A stretch of DNA of 64,000 bases from SIG607 sp045648445. Its GTDB lineage: Bacteria > Bacillota > Clostridia > Oscillospirales > Acutalibacteraceae. Of the stretch, positions 1 to 9,900 are shown one piece after another; position 1 is the stretch's first letter, and each line of letters begins with the position of its first letter. The notes below the pieces were generated by a model. That model had not been told where the DNA came from and made no database searches. It saw only the letters and a list, made by a program, of their open reading frames with translations. Location: contig JAZRNY010000035.1 in the NCBI GenBank assembly GCA_045648445.1, forward strand, positions 25,298 through 89,297, in the 5' to 3' direction. Both the position numbers and the translations under genes were made by a program.

Positions 1-161
1 AGTATAGCGCGTATTTTGTTTATATCTTCGCCAAGTGAATCCAAAGAATTAATAATGGCAGAACAGGATGCTCCCGCATCTACCAGTAGCGCTCCGTCGT
101 TTCCCGAAATATAGGTACAGTTTGCCTTACTACCGCTAAAAATCGGACACAGTTTTGCCAT
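1..161 (-). CDS. WalJ/YycJ-like MBL-fold hydrolase (N-terminus only)
   Basis: Partial gene running off the left edge. The 53 visible residues begin MAKLCPIFSGSKANCTYIS and continue with GALLVDAGASCSAI, the N-terminal strand pattern (SGSxxNCxYI...LLVDAG) of WalJ/YycJ-type metallo-beta-lactamase-fold proteins. The HxHxDH metal site would lie beyond the edge. The ATG has a GAAGGG ribosome site upstream. Known family members are cytoplasmic hydrolases often linked to the WalKR cell-wall regulon, which fits murA lying just upstream on the same strand, although a terminator separates the two. The family call is good; substrate and WalKR linkage are inference. Confidence 0.65.
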   Translation of the reverse strand, partial: MAKLCPIFSGSKANCTYISGNDGALLVDAGASCSAIINSLDSLGEDINKIRAI

Positions 162-191
162 TTTTTCATTCCCTTCTTACATATATATAAT

Positions 192-216
192 AAAGGGAGG
201 AAAAACCTCCCTTTTT
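192..216 (-). terminator. Intrinsic terminator of murA
   Basis: A 9-bp perfect stem (192-200 with 206-214) with a 5-nt loop lies directly after the murA stop. On the minus strand it is followed by an AT-rich stretch; on the plus strand it is followed by T residues. Confidence 0.8.
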
Positions 217-217
217 A

Positions 218-1474
218 TTATTCCGACACTCTGCGAATTACAGCGCCGAGTTTTTCCAGTTTTTCAACCAATCCTTCGTAGCCGCGGTCAATATATTCAA
301 TATTTTGAACCACAGTTTTTCCCGGAGCCATAAGACCGGCAATAACCATTGCTGCGCCTGCTCTTAAATCGGTAGCGTTTACTACGGCGGGCACAAGCGA
401 ATCTTTACCGTTTATGATAGCGCGTTTTCCTTCAACACGGACATCTGCGCCCATTTTTTTAAGTTCTTCAATATATTTAAAACGGTTGTCCCATACGCCT
501 TCAATCACGTTGCTTTCACCCTCAGCCACTGTAAGCAAGGTTGCCATTTGGGGTTGCATATCTGTTGGGAAACCGGGATGAGGCATTGTTTTTACCTGAC
601 AGCGACGTGGACGTCTTTCCATTTTTACTCTTACAGCCTCGTCAAACTGCTCAACCGTTGCACCTGCTTCGATAAGTTTTGCAACTATAGATTCAAGATG
701 CTTTGGTGTTACGTTAGTAATAGTAACGTCACCACCGGTTCCGGCTGCAGCCACAAGATACGTACCTGCTTCAATTTGGTCGGGAATTATACTATAGGTA
801 ACACCGCCGAGTTTTTCAACACCACGGATTTTAATAACGTTGGTACCTGCACCCATAATATTTGCGCCCATTGAGTTAAGGAAGTTGGCAAGGTCAACTA
901 TATGTGGTTCCCTTGCGGCATTTTCAATAACAGTCATACCTTTTGCTTTAGCAGCGGCAAGCATAATATTGATTGTTGCGCCAACGGTAACCATATCAAG
1001 ATAAATATAATTGCCCATTAATTCATCAGCACGACATACAACCATATCATTTTCGCAAACAACCTTGGCTCCCATTGCCTCAAAACCTTTAATATGTTGG
1101 TCAATAGGTCTAACACCAAAGTCGCATCCACCGGGAGGCGCCACTTTAGCCTTTCCAAAACGGCCAAGTAAAGCACCCAAGAAATAACTTGACGCACGCA
1201 TACCGCTGCTCATATCTTTAGTTACAACGTAAGATTTAACACCGGTGGGGTCGATTTTTGCAGTATTTGCATCTATCATTTCAACCTTTGCGCCAAGAGT
1301 GGTCATACTTTTAAGCAACAAACTGACATCGGAAATGTCGGGGAGATTTTCAATTGTACATGGTTCATCGGCAAGTAAAACAGCAGGGAGTATTGCAACG
1401 GCAGCATTTTTTGCGCCGCTTATATGTACTTCGCCCTTTAAGGCCTTACCGCCCTCTATAACATACTTTTCCAC
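218..1474 (-). CDS. murA: UDP-N-acetylglucosamine 1-carboxyvinyltransferase
   Basis: MurA transfers enolpyruvate from PEP to UDP-GlcNAc, the first committed step of peptidoglycan synthesis, in the cytoplasm. The 418-residue length is normal for the family. K22-N23 sit in SGAKNAA, and the catalytic-loop cysteine is C117 in PPGGCDFG, so the enzyme should be fosfomycin sensitive unless changed elsewhere. The C-terminal IEYIDRGYEGLVEKLEKLGA is the usual MurA tail. It is monocistronic, with its own sigma-A promoter at 1557-1585 and a terminator at 192-216. Many Firmicutes carry two murA paralogs; which one this is cannot be told from the window. Confidence 0.95.
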   Translation of the reverse strand: MEKYVIEGGKALKGEVHISGAKNAAVAILPAVLLADEPCTIENLPDISDVSLLLKSMTTLGAKVEMIDANTAKIDPTGVKSYVVTKDMSSGMRASSYFLGALLGRFGKAKVAPPGGCDFGVRPIDQHIKGFEAMGAKVVCENDMVVCRADELMGNYIYLDMVTVGATINIMLAAAKAKGMTVIENAAREPHIVDLANFLNSMGANIMGAGTNVIKIRGVEKLGGVTYSIIPDQIEAGTYLVAAAGTGGDVTITNVTPKHLESIVAKLIEAGATVEQFDEAVRVKMERRPRRCQVKTMPHPGFPTDMQPQMATLLTVAEGESNVIEGVWDNRFKYIEELKKMGADVRVEGKRAIINGKDSLVPAVVNATDLRAGAAMVIAGLMAPGKTVVQNIEYIDRGYEGLVEKLEKLGAVIRRVSE

Positions 1475-1556
1475 TGATTTCTCTCCGTTTATTTTTACAT
1501 TTTAAAATGAGAACATTTTAACAAAAAGCAGCGTAAGAAACACTACCTCAACAGTT

Positions 1557-1585
1557 ATTATACACCTGAGTATTATCTTTGTCAA
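1557..1585 (-). promoter_or_regulatory. Sigma-A promoter of murA
   Basis: Minus strand TTGACA (1580-1585), 17-nt spacer, TATAAT (1557-1562), a full consensus match about 80 nt before the murA start. The 304-nt gap 1475-1778 otherwise holds only the opposing dtxR promoter. Confidence 0.85.
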
Positions 1586-1732
1586 ATCATATTTCACCAA
1601 AAACCGCAGATTTTATTACATATTGTGGTAAAAAACGACTTTAACAATAGATTTGGTATAATCCTCTTTTTTTATTATCCCCTTTCATTTGCAAATTAAT
1701 TATACTTAAAAAATGCCTTTTCTTGCTTTTTT

Positions 1733-1761
1733 TATTAAAATGTGGTAAAATAATTTTAATA
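1733..1761 (+). promoter_or_regulatory. Promoter of the DtxR-type regulator
   Basis: TTGCTT (1733-1738), 17-nt spacer, TAAAAT (1756-1761), ending 17 nt before the start codon, with GGAGG in between. A short leader is implied. Confidence 0.5.
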
Positions 1762-1778
1762 ATGAACGGAGGTATATT

Positions 1779-2141
1779 ATGAAACTGAAAGAATCAGGAG
1801 AAATGTATTTAGAATCTATTTACGTGCTCTCAAAAAAACTCAAAAAAGTCCGTTCTATCGACGTAGTCGAATACCGCGGTTTTTCAAAACCCAGCGTTAG
1901 CCGCGCGGTAGGTATTTTAAAAAGCGGCGGATTTGTTCAAATGGACAACGACGGTTATTTAACCCTTACCGATGAAGGAATAAAAATAGCAGAAAAGATT
2001 TATGAAAGGCACACCGTAATCACCAATCATTTAATCAAACTTGGCGTAGATGAAAAAACTGCAGTAGAAGACGCTTGTAAAATCGAACACGATATTAGCG
2101 ACGTAACACTTGAAGCTATAAAAAAATTCGCCAAAAATTAA
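1779..2141 (+). CDS. DtxR/MntR-family metal-dependent regulator
   Basis: A 120-residue DNA-binding regulator. The N-terminal winged helix (about 5-65) contains SKPSVSRAVGILKSGGFVQM, typical of DtxR recognition helices. The dimerisation/metal region follows, with a C-x-x-E-H signature in ACKIEHDIS (about 100-108), one of the metal-ligand groups of DtxR/MntR. It lacks the C-terminal FeoA/SH3-like domain of DtxR and is a little shorter than MntR (about 140). Known family members repress metal uptake or activate efflux when loaded with Fe or Mn. The downstream ABC exporter has its own promoter at 2151-2179 but may be its target; that link is inference. Confidence 0.8.
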   Translation: MKLKESGEMYLESIYVLSKKLKKVRSIDVVEYRGFSKPSVSRAVGILKSGGFVQMDNDGYLTLTDEGIKIAEKIYERHTVITNHLIKLGVDEKTAVEDACKIEHDISDVTLEAIKKFAKN

Positions 2142-2150
2142 GTAAACTTA

Positions 2151-2179
2151 TTGACTTTTAATTTACGTTATGTTATAAA
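2151..2179 (+). promoter_or_regulatory. Sigma-A promoter of the ABC exporter
   Basis: TTGACT (2151-2156), 17-nt spacer, TATAAA (2174-2179), just after the regulator stop codon, leaving an approximately 80-nt leader before the ABC gene. A metal-responsive operator could overlap it, but no clear inverted repeat is seen. Confidence 0.7.
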
Positions 2180-2267
2180 GTCCTTGAAGAGTAAAATTAC
2201 CCTTCATTTCATAGGACATATAAAAACTTAATATCCTCTTTTTTTCCTACACAGGAGTGTGATTTGT

Positions 2268-4085
2268 ATGAGCAAAAAAACAAACAAATCAAAAAAAATT
2301 TTAAACAGCGCGGAAATTCTACGACGGGAAGATCAGATTATTGACTGTTACCGAAAGCACAACGGAAAAGGACTTCGAATTCTTTTCGGGATTTACAAAG
2401 GTGACTACAAAAATCTGTTACTCTCGTCTTTATTTTTTATAATAAAGCAGTTGCCGGTATGGGTAATTCCGCTTATCACTGCAGACGTAATTAACACCGT
2501 TATTTCAATGCCTGCTAATGCTGCTCGAAGACTTATAATAGATTTTATTATAGCCTTTGTTGTACTGGTGCAGAATATTCCAACCCACATGATACATTCT
2601 CACTTTTTCAGCAAAGCCAAACGAAAAGTAGAAGCGATACTGCGTGGTGCAATGGTCAGAAAATTGCAACAACTTTCCATAGGTTTTCACAAAGAATGGC
2701 CAACGGGAAAAATTCAGTCTAAAGTAATGCGTGACGTTGAAGGTGTAGAAGCACTTTCTTCCCAAATTTTCAACGTAATACTTAGAGTTATTGTTGATAT
2801 GAGCATCACTCTAGTTATTATAATTAATAAAAGTATTCCCGTTTTTCTTATGTTCCTGGTTTGCATACCTTTTTTTGCTTTTCTTATAGCGAAATTCAGA
2901 AAACCGATGCGAGAAAAAAATTCGGAATTCAGAAAAACTATGGAAAGCACATCGTCAAGCGTTATAGATATGTTGGAACTTGTTCCGGTAACACGCGCCC
3001 ACGCCCTTGAGGAAAAAGAAATTAAAAAAATCACCAACGAAGTTACCGATGCAGCCCAAAAAGGATATAACCTTGACTTTGTACACAGCCTTTTCGGGTC
3101 TGTCGTATGGGTATTTATGTCACTTGCTCAAATTGTTTGCCTTTTCTTCACAGGTTATCTTGCAATTAAAGGAACTATAACGGACATAGGTGACATAACG
3201 CTTTATCAAACCTACTTCACCACCCTGTTAGGTCACGTTAACGGAATAGTTTCGGTGTTACCGATTTTAGCAAAAGGACTCGAATCGGTAAACTCTATAG
3301 GCGAAATTTTGACCGCGGGCGATATAGAAGACAACACAGGAAAAACAAAACTCAAAAAGCTTGACGGCGAATATGAGTTCAAAAACGTTTCCTTTAAATA
3401 CGACGACAACTCACCAGTATTGGACGGACTTGATTTAAAGGTTAAAAAGGGTGAAACCGTTGCGCTTGTAGGTGAATCAGGTTCAGGCAAAAGCACCATA
3501 ATAAGTTTAGTTACAGGCTTTTATAAAGTTTCACAAGGCGATATTTATATTGACGGCGAAAACGTAAACAACATCGACCTGCACAGTTATCGCAAATTTT
3601 TATCGGTTGTTCCTCAAAAAACGATTTTGTTTTCCGGAACAATTAAAGATAATATCACTTACGGCAACCCACGCATTTCAAAAGACCGTTTAAACGAAGT
3701 AATTGAAGCAGCCCAACTTAAAAGCGTTATAGAAAAACTCCCAAAAGGAATTAACACTAATGTAGGAGAACACGGAGATAAATTATCGGGTGGCCAAAAA
3801 CAACGTATTGCCATCGCAAGAGCAATCATTCGTGATCCTCAGGTAATAATATTTGACGAAGCTACAAGCGCACTTGACAGCGTATCAGAAACGGAAATCC
3901 AAAAAGCAATCGATAATTTAACCAAAGAACGCACAACATTTATTGTTGCCCACCGATTATCCACTATAAGAAATGCCGATAAAATTGCAGTTATACGTGA
4001 CGGAAAATGTATAGAATATGGTTCTTACGACGAACTAATGGCAAAAAAAGGCGAATTTTATAATTTAAAATCGTTACAGTCATAA
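2268..4085 (+). CDS. ABC transporter, fused permease/ATPase
   Basis: A half-size ABC exporter of 605 residues: a membrane domain of about 330 residues with several hydrophobic helices, then a nucleotide-binding domain with Walker A GESGSGKST (about 402), signature LSGGQKQRIAIARA, Walker B VIIFDEATSALD and H-loop IVAHRLST. ATG at 2268 is chosen over the in-frame GTG at 2259 because AGGAG (2253-2257) is correctly spaced for the former and overlaps the latter. It most likely works as a homodimer exporting lipid, peptide or drug-like substrates. Its place after a DtxR-type regulator hints at a metal-linked cargo, but the substrate cannot be read from sequence. Confidence 0.85.
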   Translation: MSKKTNKSKKILNSAEILRREDQIIDCYRKHNGKGLRILFGIYKGDYKNLLLSSLFFIIKQLPVWVIPLITADVINTVISMPANAARRLIIDFIIAFVVLVQNIPTHMIHSHFFSKAKRKVEAILRGAMVRKLQQLSIGFHKEWPTGKIQSKVMRDVEGVEALSSQIFNVILRVIVDMSITLVIIINKSIPVFLMFLVCIPFFAFLIAKFRKPMREKNSEFRKTMESTSSSVIDMLELVPVTRAHALEEKEIKKITNEVTDAAQKGYNLDFVHSLFGSVVWVFMSLAQIVCLFFTGYLAIKGTITDIGDITLYQTYFTTLLGHVNGIVSVLPILAKGLESVNSIGEILTAGDIEDNTGKTKLKKLDGEYEFKNVSFKYDDNSPVLDGLDLKVKKGETVALVGESGSGKSTIISLVTGFYKVSQGDIYIDGENVNNIDLHSYRKFLSVVPQKTILFSGTIKDNITYGNPRISKDRLNEVIEAAQLKSVIEKLPKGINTNVGEHGDKLSGGQKQRIAIARAIIRDPQVIIFDEATSALDSVSETEIQKAIDNLTKERTTFIVAHRLSTIRNADKIAVIRDGKCIEYGSYDELMAKKGEFYNLKSLQS

Positions 4086-4116
4086 AAAATAGAACTCCCT
4101 AGGGAGTTCTATTTTT
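4085..4116. terminator. Bidirectional terminator
   Basis: A perfect 16-bp palindrome (4085-4100 with 4101-4116) with A/T tails on both sides lies between two convergent genes. It contains the stop codon of the minus-strand MBL gene. Confidence 0.85.
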
Positions 4117-4774
4117 CTATAGTCACAAAGCCGTTTTTGCCCTCTAAAATATCCATATCATGAGAATAAAGAACGGTATAGTTTTCGTCACTGTATTTTT
4201 CTATAAATTCACGGCTTTGTATGGCGTTAACACTAGCACCCGTGGGGATTTTTCTTTTAATACATTCTCTCGAATAGGCTTCATCCCCTGCTATTACGTA
4301 TTTTTTATTGTTTTGGGTAAATTCAACTACGCACGAGCCTATACTGTGTCCACCGATTTTTATAACCTTTATACTATCTGCTACCTGTATTTCGTTTTCA
4401 AAGGTAATTATTTTCCGATTATCCAAAAAATACCGTTTACGTCCGTTATATTCATCTTGCTGAACGTAAACCGTTGCATTTTTAAATTCCGACGCTAATT
4501 CAGCATGGTCGGAATGGGAATGTGTAATAATAAGGTCGGTTATTTCTTCAGCCTTTACTCCGTATTTTAAAAGCAAATCAAGGGGCTTTATAAATCTGCT
4601 TAAAGGGAATCCCGGCAAAACGTTACAACCAGTATCAACTAAAATTTTTCTGTTTTCCTCTTCGAAAAGAAAAAGGAAAAAGGATATAGGCCATATTCTT
4701 CCCTTTTTGCCGCCCAAAAAAACAGAGTCTTCTCCTATTACCGATTCTGCATATTTTAATATTGTAAGTTTCAT
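4109..4774 (-). CDS. MBL-fold metallohydrolase (lactonase-like)
   Basis: 221 residues with the metal-binding HxHxDH motif in IITHSHSDHAE (about 84-91), a downstream GHSIGSCVVEF histidine, a VIAGDEAYSREC aspartate and a C-terminal LYSHDMD histidine: the ligand set of the metallo-beta-lactamase fold. The arrangement resembles N-acyl-homoserine-lactone lactonase (AttM/AiiA-like) proteins, but many with this architecture hydrolyse other substrates, so no lactonase activity is claimed. It is cytoplasmic, with no signal peptide. The gene lies directly downstream of a truncated IS end on the same strand, which may now provide its 5' region. Confidence 0.75.
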   Translation of the reverse strand: MKLTILKYAESVIGEDSVFLGGKKGRIWPISFFLFLFEEENRKILVDTGCNVLPGFPLSRFIKPLDLLLKYGVKAEEITDLIITHSHSDHAELASEFKNATVYVQQDEYNGRKRYFLDNRKIITFENEIQVADSIKVIKIGGHSIGSCVVEFTQNNKKYVIAGDEAYSRECIKRKIPTGASVNAIQSREFIEKYSDENYTVLYSHDMDILEGKNGFVTIEK

Positions 4775-4799
4775 AGCATCACGTCCTTGAAATTATAAT

Positions 4800-4942
4800 A
4801 CCATACATTTTTAAAAAATAAAACCCATATTTTTTAATATGTCGATAACTTCTTGGCATAAAAATTCCTCCTATGGTAGTTGTTTTTATTCTACCATAGG
4901 AGGGTTCTTTTTTCTATTGTCCGTTTTTACTGGACTTGTTCA
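4800..4942 (-). mobile_element. Truncated IS3-like element, 5' end
   Basis: Read on the minus strand, this starts with terminus TGAACAAGTCCAGTAAAAAC (4942 inward), identical to the IS end at 63860. An inverted repeat follows (4891-4903 with 4867-4879), then a GGAGG ribosome site and an ATG at 4859. The ORF opens MPRSYRHIKKY, the N-terminus of an IS3-family OrfA-type protein as I remember that family, then leaves the family sequence and stops after about 26 codons. Only the left end survives. The exact 3' break (about 4800-4830) is estimated. Confidence 0.75.
4867..4903 (-). promoter_or_regulatory. RBS-sequestering hairpin of the IS remnant
   Basis: A 13-bp perfect inverted repeat, CCTCCTATGGTAG / CTACCATAGGAGG, with an 11-nt loop. 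On the minus strand the AGGAGG arm is the Shine-Dalgarno of the transposase start at 4859. The same stem with a different loop is at 63899-63934. Confidence 0.75.
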
Positions 4943-5053
4943 GATTTCCTCAAGCCTTTTTAAATGCAATATAAAAAGTTTTGTAAACAGTTTTCGTAAA
5001 GCGAAAAACATTTAGACCGACTATAACGTAATTTTAAAGGACTGAACGGTGGA

Positions 5054-5073
5054 GGTTGTTACCTGCACCGATA
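5054..5073 (-). repeat. 20-bp relic of the GGGtGRT gene 3' end
   Basis: The 20-mer GGTTGTTACCTGCACCGATA matches 11608-11627 inside the GGGtGRT gene exactly (the IGAGNNP codons). It lies just after the stop of the 507-residue dockerin gene, and a diverged version lies after the giant dockerin gene (6892-6911). It marks the end of a duplicated unit. Confidence 0.7.
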
Positions 5074-5090
5074 TGTAATTATAATTTTAA

Positions 5091-6614
5091 TTATTCAATT
5101 CCTGCTAACTTTAGTTTTAGTATTGCAAGGTCAGTAGCGTTAACCTTTCCGTCACCGTTAAGGTCACCGGCAAGTAATCCCGTATCACTAAGATTACTAA
5201 GCCCTGCAAGGAAAAGTTTCATTACGGCAAGGTCAGTGGCATCAACACTACCATCACAGTTAACGTCACCTGACAATAAAACGTTATCATCTTCTTCCGA
5301 TTCATAAGTCAAGGTGTAAATACTGAAGTGGTCTGTTTCAAAAAAAGCAAAATTATTTTTTATAGTTACATTGTATTTTGTTTTATTACCATTGGCATCC
5401 ACATAATAAACGACAAGTTCTTTGCCTTTGTATTCATTTTTAATGGGAAGTCTAACCTTAAATTTTCCGTTTTTCAGTTCGGTTATGTAATCATCTAAAG
5501 AACCCGAATGAAGCTTTATATCAAATATTTCGCCGTCTTTAATTTCTAAAGTACCGCAAATTCTCTCGTGTTCTTCTCCGTGGGTTATTTTTTCAACCTT
5601 AATTATGGTATCTAAAGGCACTTCAGAAGAATCAGTTGAGACCGAAACACTTGTTTTAAAGTCAGTACTTGCAAAATCGGGAACTGCAAGTTTGTTATCA
5701 TCCTTGATAATAACAAACTTATGGATTTCTCCCTTTCCTAATACTTCTACGTCAAAAACATATCCGCCTGCAGCAGAATTAAGAAAATAAAACAGTCCGT
5801 CTTCTTCAAAATAATCTGCATATTCTTTATTATAATCCGACACAGTTTCACTAGAATCGGTAATTTTTATTACATTTTTACCAATATAGTCATCTATTCT
5901 TTTTTGTGCTGCAGCCATTAAAGCTTCCTTTGTATCTGCGGTGCTTTCGGGAACATAGATTGCATGATTGGCTTTCGCACTAATTCCTCCGAGCGATTTA
6001 TAGACAGTACCGTTATGCAACAATCTTGCTACACCGCCGTTAGTAGTGTAAAAAGGTTCTTTGCCACCGCCAAAGGTTTGCACTTCAAAGTAAAAATTAC
6101 TTTCTCCTAGTGCAGATTTGAGTTCGCTTGAATAGTTTGCCAAAGCTCTGCTTTTTACACCGGGAGTATAATATGTCCAATAATTTATAAGTTCCAAATC
6201 TGTAAGTTCAAGCCAAATATATGATGACCATTCTTCAGGAAAATTGTCAACAATTTCTTGCGCTCCTTCTAATATTTCGGCATCATAATTCCATACGACA
6301 TCAACGATATGAGTTTCGGTTTCATCCGCAAACATTGACAGTTTAACTTTTGAAAAATCCTCTGTGAAAGTATCAGGAAAAAACATATAATTCGGATTTG
6401 CAATACAAAATTCATCTGCTACTACCCAAACGATTTCGTCATCCAAAGAAACCGGTTTTACCGAATTTAATATCAATTTGCCATTCGTTAAGACACTTCC
6501 GAACTCAGCACTCATTTCTGAATTTTGAGTGTTAGCAAAAACGGTTGTTGAAGAAATTGATAATAGCATCACAATAACCAATAGAACCGAACCTAATTTT
6601 CTAAAATAACTCAT
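5091..6614 (-). CDS. Secreted dockerin protein, 507 aa
   Basis: The N-terminal signal peptide is about 1-28 (basic start, long hydrophobic core, VFA cleavage region). The central 420 residues match no family I recognise; they are rich in acidic and aromatic residues and may be a substrate-binding or adhesion module. The C-terminus (about 448-507) is a type I dockerin: two Ca-binding loops, DVNCDGSVDATDL and DLNGDGKVNATDL, each followed by an LKLxLAG-type helix. Dockerins bind cohesins on scaffoldins to build extracellular complexes; no cohesin is in the window. The dockerin codons and 3' flank are nearly identical to those of the neighbouring giant gene, so the 3' ends share a recent duplication. 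An AGGAG site precedes the ATG. Confidence 0.8.
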   Translation of the reverse strand: MSYFRKLGSVLLVIVMLLSISSTTVFANTQNSEMSAEFGSVLTNGKLILNSVKPVSLDDEIVWVVADEFCIANPNYMFFPDTFTEDFSKVKLSMFADETETHIVDVVWNYDAEILEGAQEIVDNFPEEWSSYIWLELTDLELINYWTYYTPGVKSRALANYSSELKSALGESNFYFEVQTFGGGKEPFYTTNGGVARLLHNGTVYKSLGGISAKANHAIYVPESTADTKEALMAAAQKRIDDYIGKNVIKITDSSETVSDYNKEYADYFEEDGLFYFLNSAAGGYVFDVEVLGKGEIHKFVIIKDDNKLAVPDFASTDFKTSVSVSTDSSEVPLDTIIKVEKITHGEEHERICGTLEIKDGEIFDIKLHSGSLDDYITELKNGKFKVRLPIKNEYKGKELVVYYVDANGNKTKYNVTIKNNFAFFETDHFSIYTLTYESEEDDNVLLSGDVNCDGSVDATDLAVMKLFLAGLSNLSDTGLLAGDLNGDGKVNATDLAILKLKLAGIE

Positions 6615-6674
6615 AATATCTCCTGCCTTAATTTTGTAAGTGAATTCAAATTAGCATATTCTTACACATAAAGT

Positions 6675-6703
6675 ATAATAGCACGAAAAGGCTCATCGGT
6701 CAA
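6675..6703 (-). promoter_or_regulatory. Promoter of the 507-aa dockerin gene
   Basis: Minus strand TTGACC (6698-6703), 17-nt spacer, TATTAT (6675-6680), about 60 nt upstream of the start. Confidence 0.75.
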
Positions 6704-6728
6704 CTCCCTCATTTTTATGTAAAAATAT

Positions 6729-6766
6729 AGACACATCATCAAAGAAAACTCCAAAATGATGTGTCT
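6729..6766 (-). terminator. Duplicated GGGtGRT-operon terminator
   Basis: An 11-bp stem (6729-6739 with 6756-6766) followed on the minus strand by a T-rich run. Stem and loop closely match the terminator at 11438-11475, so this is a copy carried along with the gene relic beside it. Confidence 0.75.
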
Positions 6767-6832
6767 AACTTTTTTAATTATGATTTTTTGTAATAGGTCT
6801 TTTACAAGTTGCCCGAAAGTCTTAAAAAAGCC

Positions 6833-6911
6833 TTATTTATTAAGTGCTTCGTTAACTGCAACTGCCAGGGCAACTGTCATTTAAACCTGTGGGTTGTTAC
6901 CAGCACCTATA
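6833..6911 (-). pseudogene. 3' fragment of a duplicated GGGtGRT gene
   Basis: On the minus strand this reads IGAGNNPQV, a stop, then MTVALAVAVNEALNK and a stop. It aligns to the last 24 residues of the intact GGGtGRT protein (IGAGNNPMVGMTVACAVAVNEALNK) with an in-frame stop and substitutions. It abuts the 3' flank of the giant dockerin gene at 6911 and runs into the duplicated terminator. It is a decayed duplicate, not a functional peptide. Confidence 0.8.
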
Positions 6912-6928
6912 TGTAATTATAATTTTAA

Positions 6929-9900
6929 TTATTCAATTCCTGCTAATTTTAATTTAAGGGAAGCAAGGTCGGTGGTGTTAACCTCTCCGTCACCATTAAG
7001 GTCACCGGCAAGTAATCCCGTATCACTAAGATTACTAAGCCCTGCTAGGAAAAGTTTCATTACGGCAAGGTCGGTGGCATCAACACTACCATCACCATTG
7101 CAGTCGCCAAGTAATAAAACAGTAACCTCAAATGAAGCAGTTTTGCCTTTGTACCCAACAATTATGGTTTTAATTCCAAAAGAGGAATCATATCCACTTA
7201 TGGTATAGTCATTAATTACCTCACTTGTATTATTATTGTAATAAGCTTTTACCTTTAAACCATCGGTATCAAAAGCATCATCACCCTCAACGTATTCCCG
7301 TTTGTAAGGCTCAGACTCAATAACTATAGAGGTAAGAGTCTTTGCAATAACCATTACGTCGTAGGTACAGGTTTTACCACCATAAGTAACCTCAACGACC
7401 GATGTTCCCACATTGCTAAAATCATATTCACTAACCCAACCGGTGGTTATCGTCTCAGAGGTATTGTTGTTGTAATACAATGTCAACACCATACCGGTAT
7501 CATCTAATGCAGTCGATTCAATGTAAGTGGTTTTATTGGGCTTTGTGGTTGCGGAAATCGATGTAAGAGACTTGGCTACAATTTTAATATCATAGGTATC
7601 CTCAAAGCCTTCGTAAGTAACCGTTAGAGTTTGTAGACCTACTATTTTGTTGTTAAAGCCGGACACCATATTAGACGTTATAGCTATCTCGACGGAGGTT
7701 CCATCTGTGTAATATAATGTTAGTTTTCCTCCTGTTACATCTAAGCCTTCATTTCTCTCTAAATATTCGGTTTTTTGAGGTTTAGAAGTAACGTCAATGT
7801 TTTCAAGAATTCTTACATGATCGCACTCGTTACAACTCAAGTCACATCCATCAGTAAAAGTATGGTTTTTGATAGCGACTCTTTCATCAAAACAAATATT
7901 ACAGATTGTGTCGCAATCACTGCTGTATGTATGTGTAATCTCGCGAATTGTTTGACATATATTGCATTCTATATCGCAAGTATCGTCGTATGTATGATTA
8001 TGCGCTATTAATTTTACTGCTGCACTTGGTTCGCTGGATAATGTTGTATCAGTTTTAGCGTACCGTTGATAGAAAGTATATTCTTTACCCTCTTCAAGTC
8101 CGTTAAAAACAGGACTTTCCTGCCAAATTTCGCCATCAATACTATACTCGCCATTCGAAATTTCTTCGAGGGTAATAACAGTATCAGCGAAACTGTGTAC
8201 CGCCGGTGCACTTGGAGCCGACACACTCTGACGAATTACTTCGCCGGTTGCATTGCATGCGGTACAAGATCGAGTTTTTTTATTACTACCCTCGGTGCAA
8301 TATTTACAATCAAGTCTTCCGTTACCGGTTCCGGAACATTGGTAACAACTTATGCTGCCGGATTGGCTTACATTACCCGTTCCCTCGCATCTCGAACATT
8401 CATCGCTCATCCAGCTTCCCTGTCCACCGCATGAGTTGCAACTTCTAAACGAAGGCACTCCGCAACGAGAACACACCCATCCCACGCCTTGAAGTGCTGT
8501 TTGGGCATAACCACCACATATGTTACATAATTTTCCATTTCCATGACAAAAACTACACTTCTTGATAGAAGTACCTTTGCCTGAGCCGTTACACGAGGGG
8601 CAACTGACATTTGTGCTTGTCGCAATTATTCCGTCGCCGTCACATAAGCCACAGCGGACACTACTGGAGGTCTCGAAGCCTTTTCCATCGCACAAAAAAC
8701 ATTTTTCAAAATAATCCTCGATGCCGTCTCCATTACATGTCTTGCAAATTTTATTCCATTGAGCATAAAGAATTGCAGATTTGTTAACCGAAGAAAGTTT
8801 GTCACCCGTCTGATACTTAACTTCACCATTTTTTGAGGTAGACCATCCAACAAAGTTGTACCCGGATCGAGTTGGCTCAACTGAAGGTATTTCTGTCGCT
8901 TCACCGGAATGCACAAAAACTGCTTCTATGCTTGTTCCCCCATTAGGATCAAATATTATGCGTAAAATACCGCAAACATCACAAACGCCACTTGTTTCAC
9001 TCTTAAATATGTGATTTCCGTTTGCTTCTATGATGGTATTTTCATTTTGCCTCGCGTGGCAAACGCTGCATTCTTCATGCTGAGATCCATTGACACCGCA
9101 GTTGTTTTCTTTGTCGATGATCCATTCATAAGAATGGTTCTCAGTTGCATAAATAACTGTGTTCTCATTTCGTTTCCCGTGGCAAAGAGAGCATTCTTCG
9201 TGTTTTGATCCGTCCGCACCGCAGGTAGCAACTCGATCAATTATCCACTCGTAAAGATGCATAGCTTCTCGAGTCTTACCGCATCTGTTACACGATGTAT
9301 CATAGCAAGCATCATATATATGTGTCATTGCACCAACACAAATATCGTAATGCCAGTTTGCATTTATCAATGGCTGATTTTGCGCGAAAATGCTAATTGA
9401 TGCTTTTTCGATAATAGAACCTTTATAAAACACATCAGCAAGCATCGTGCAACCCAAAAACGCGGATGCGTCTATTCTTTTTACACTATCCGGAACGATG
9501 ACACTTGTGAGATTACTGCAGTTAGCAAACGTATAAACGTTTATACGTTTCACGCCATCCGGAATGGTAATATCGGTCAAACTGCTGCAACCTGCAAATG
9601 CATTGGCACCTATTCTCTCAACAGCTTCCGGAATGGTAACATCGGTGAGATTGCCGCAGCCGGAAAATGCCAGATATCCAATGCTTTTTACACTATCCGG
9701 AACGATAATGTTTTCGAGGCGACTGCAATATTGAAACATAGAATCACTTATGCTTTCCACATCATCCGGGATTGTAACACTTGTAAGGCTAGAACACGAG
9801 GAAAAAGCAGAATCACCTATGCTTTTTACACTGTCGGGAATAGCGATATTAGTAAGATTGCTACAACCTTGAAATGTAAATGCACCAATGCTTGTTACGC

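Noticed and set aside
8066..8434. Plus-strand ORFs inside the cysteine-rich region of the giant protein
   Set aside because: Composition mirrors the antisense of CxxC and LRR repeats; no start signals.
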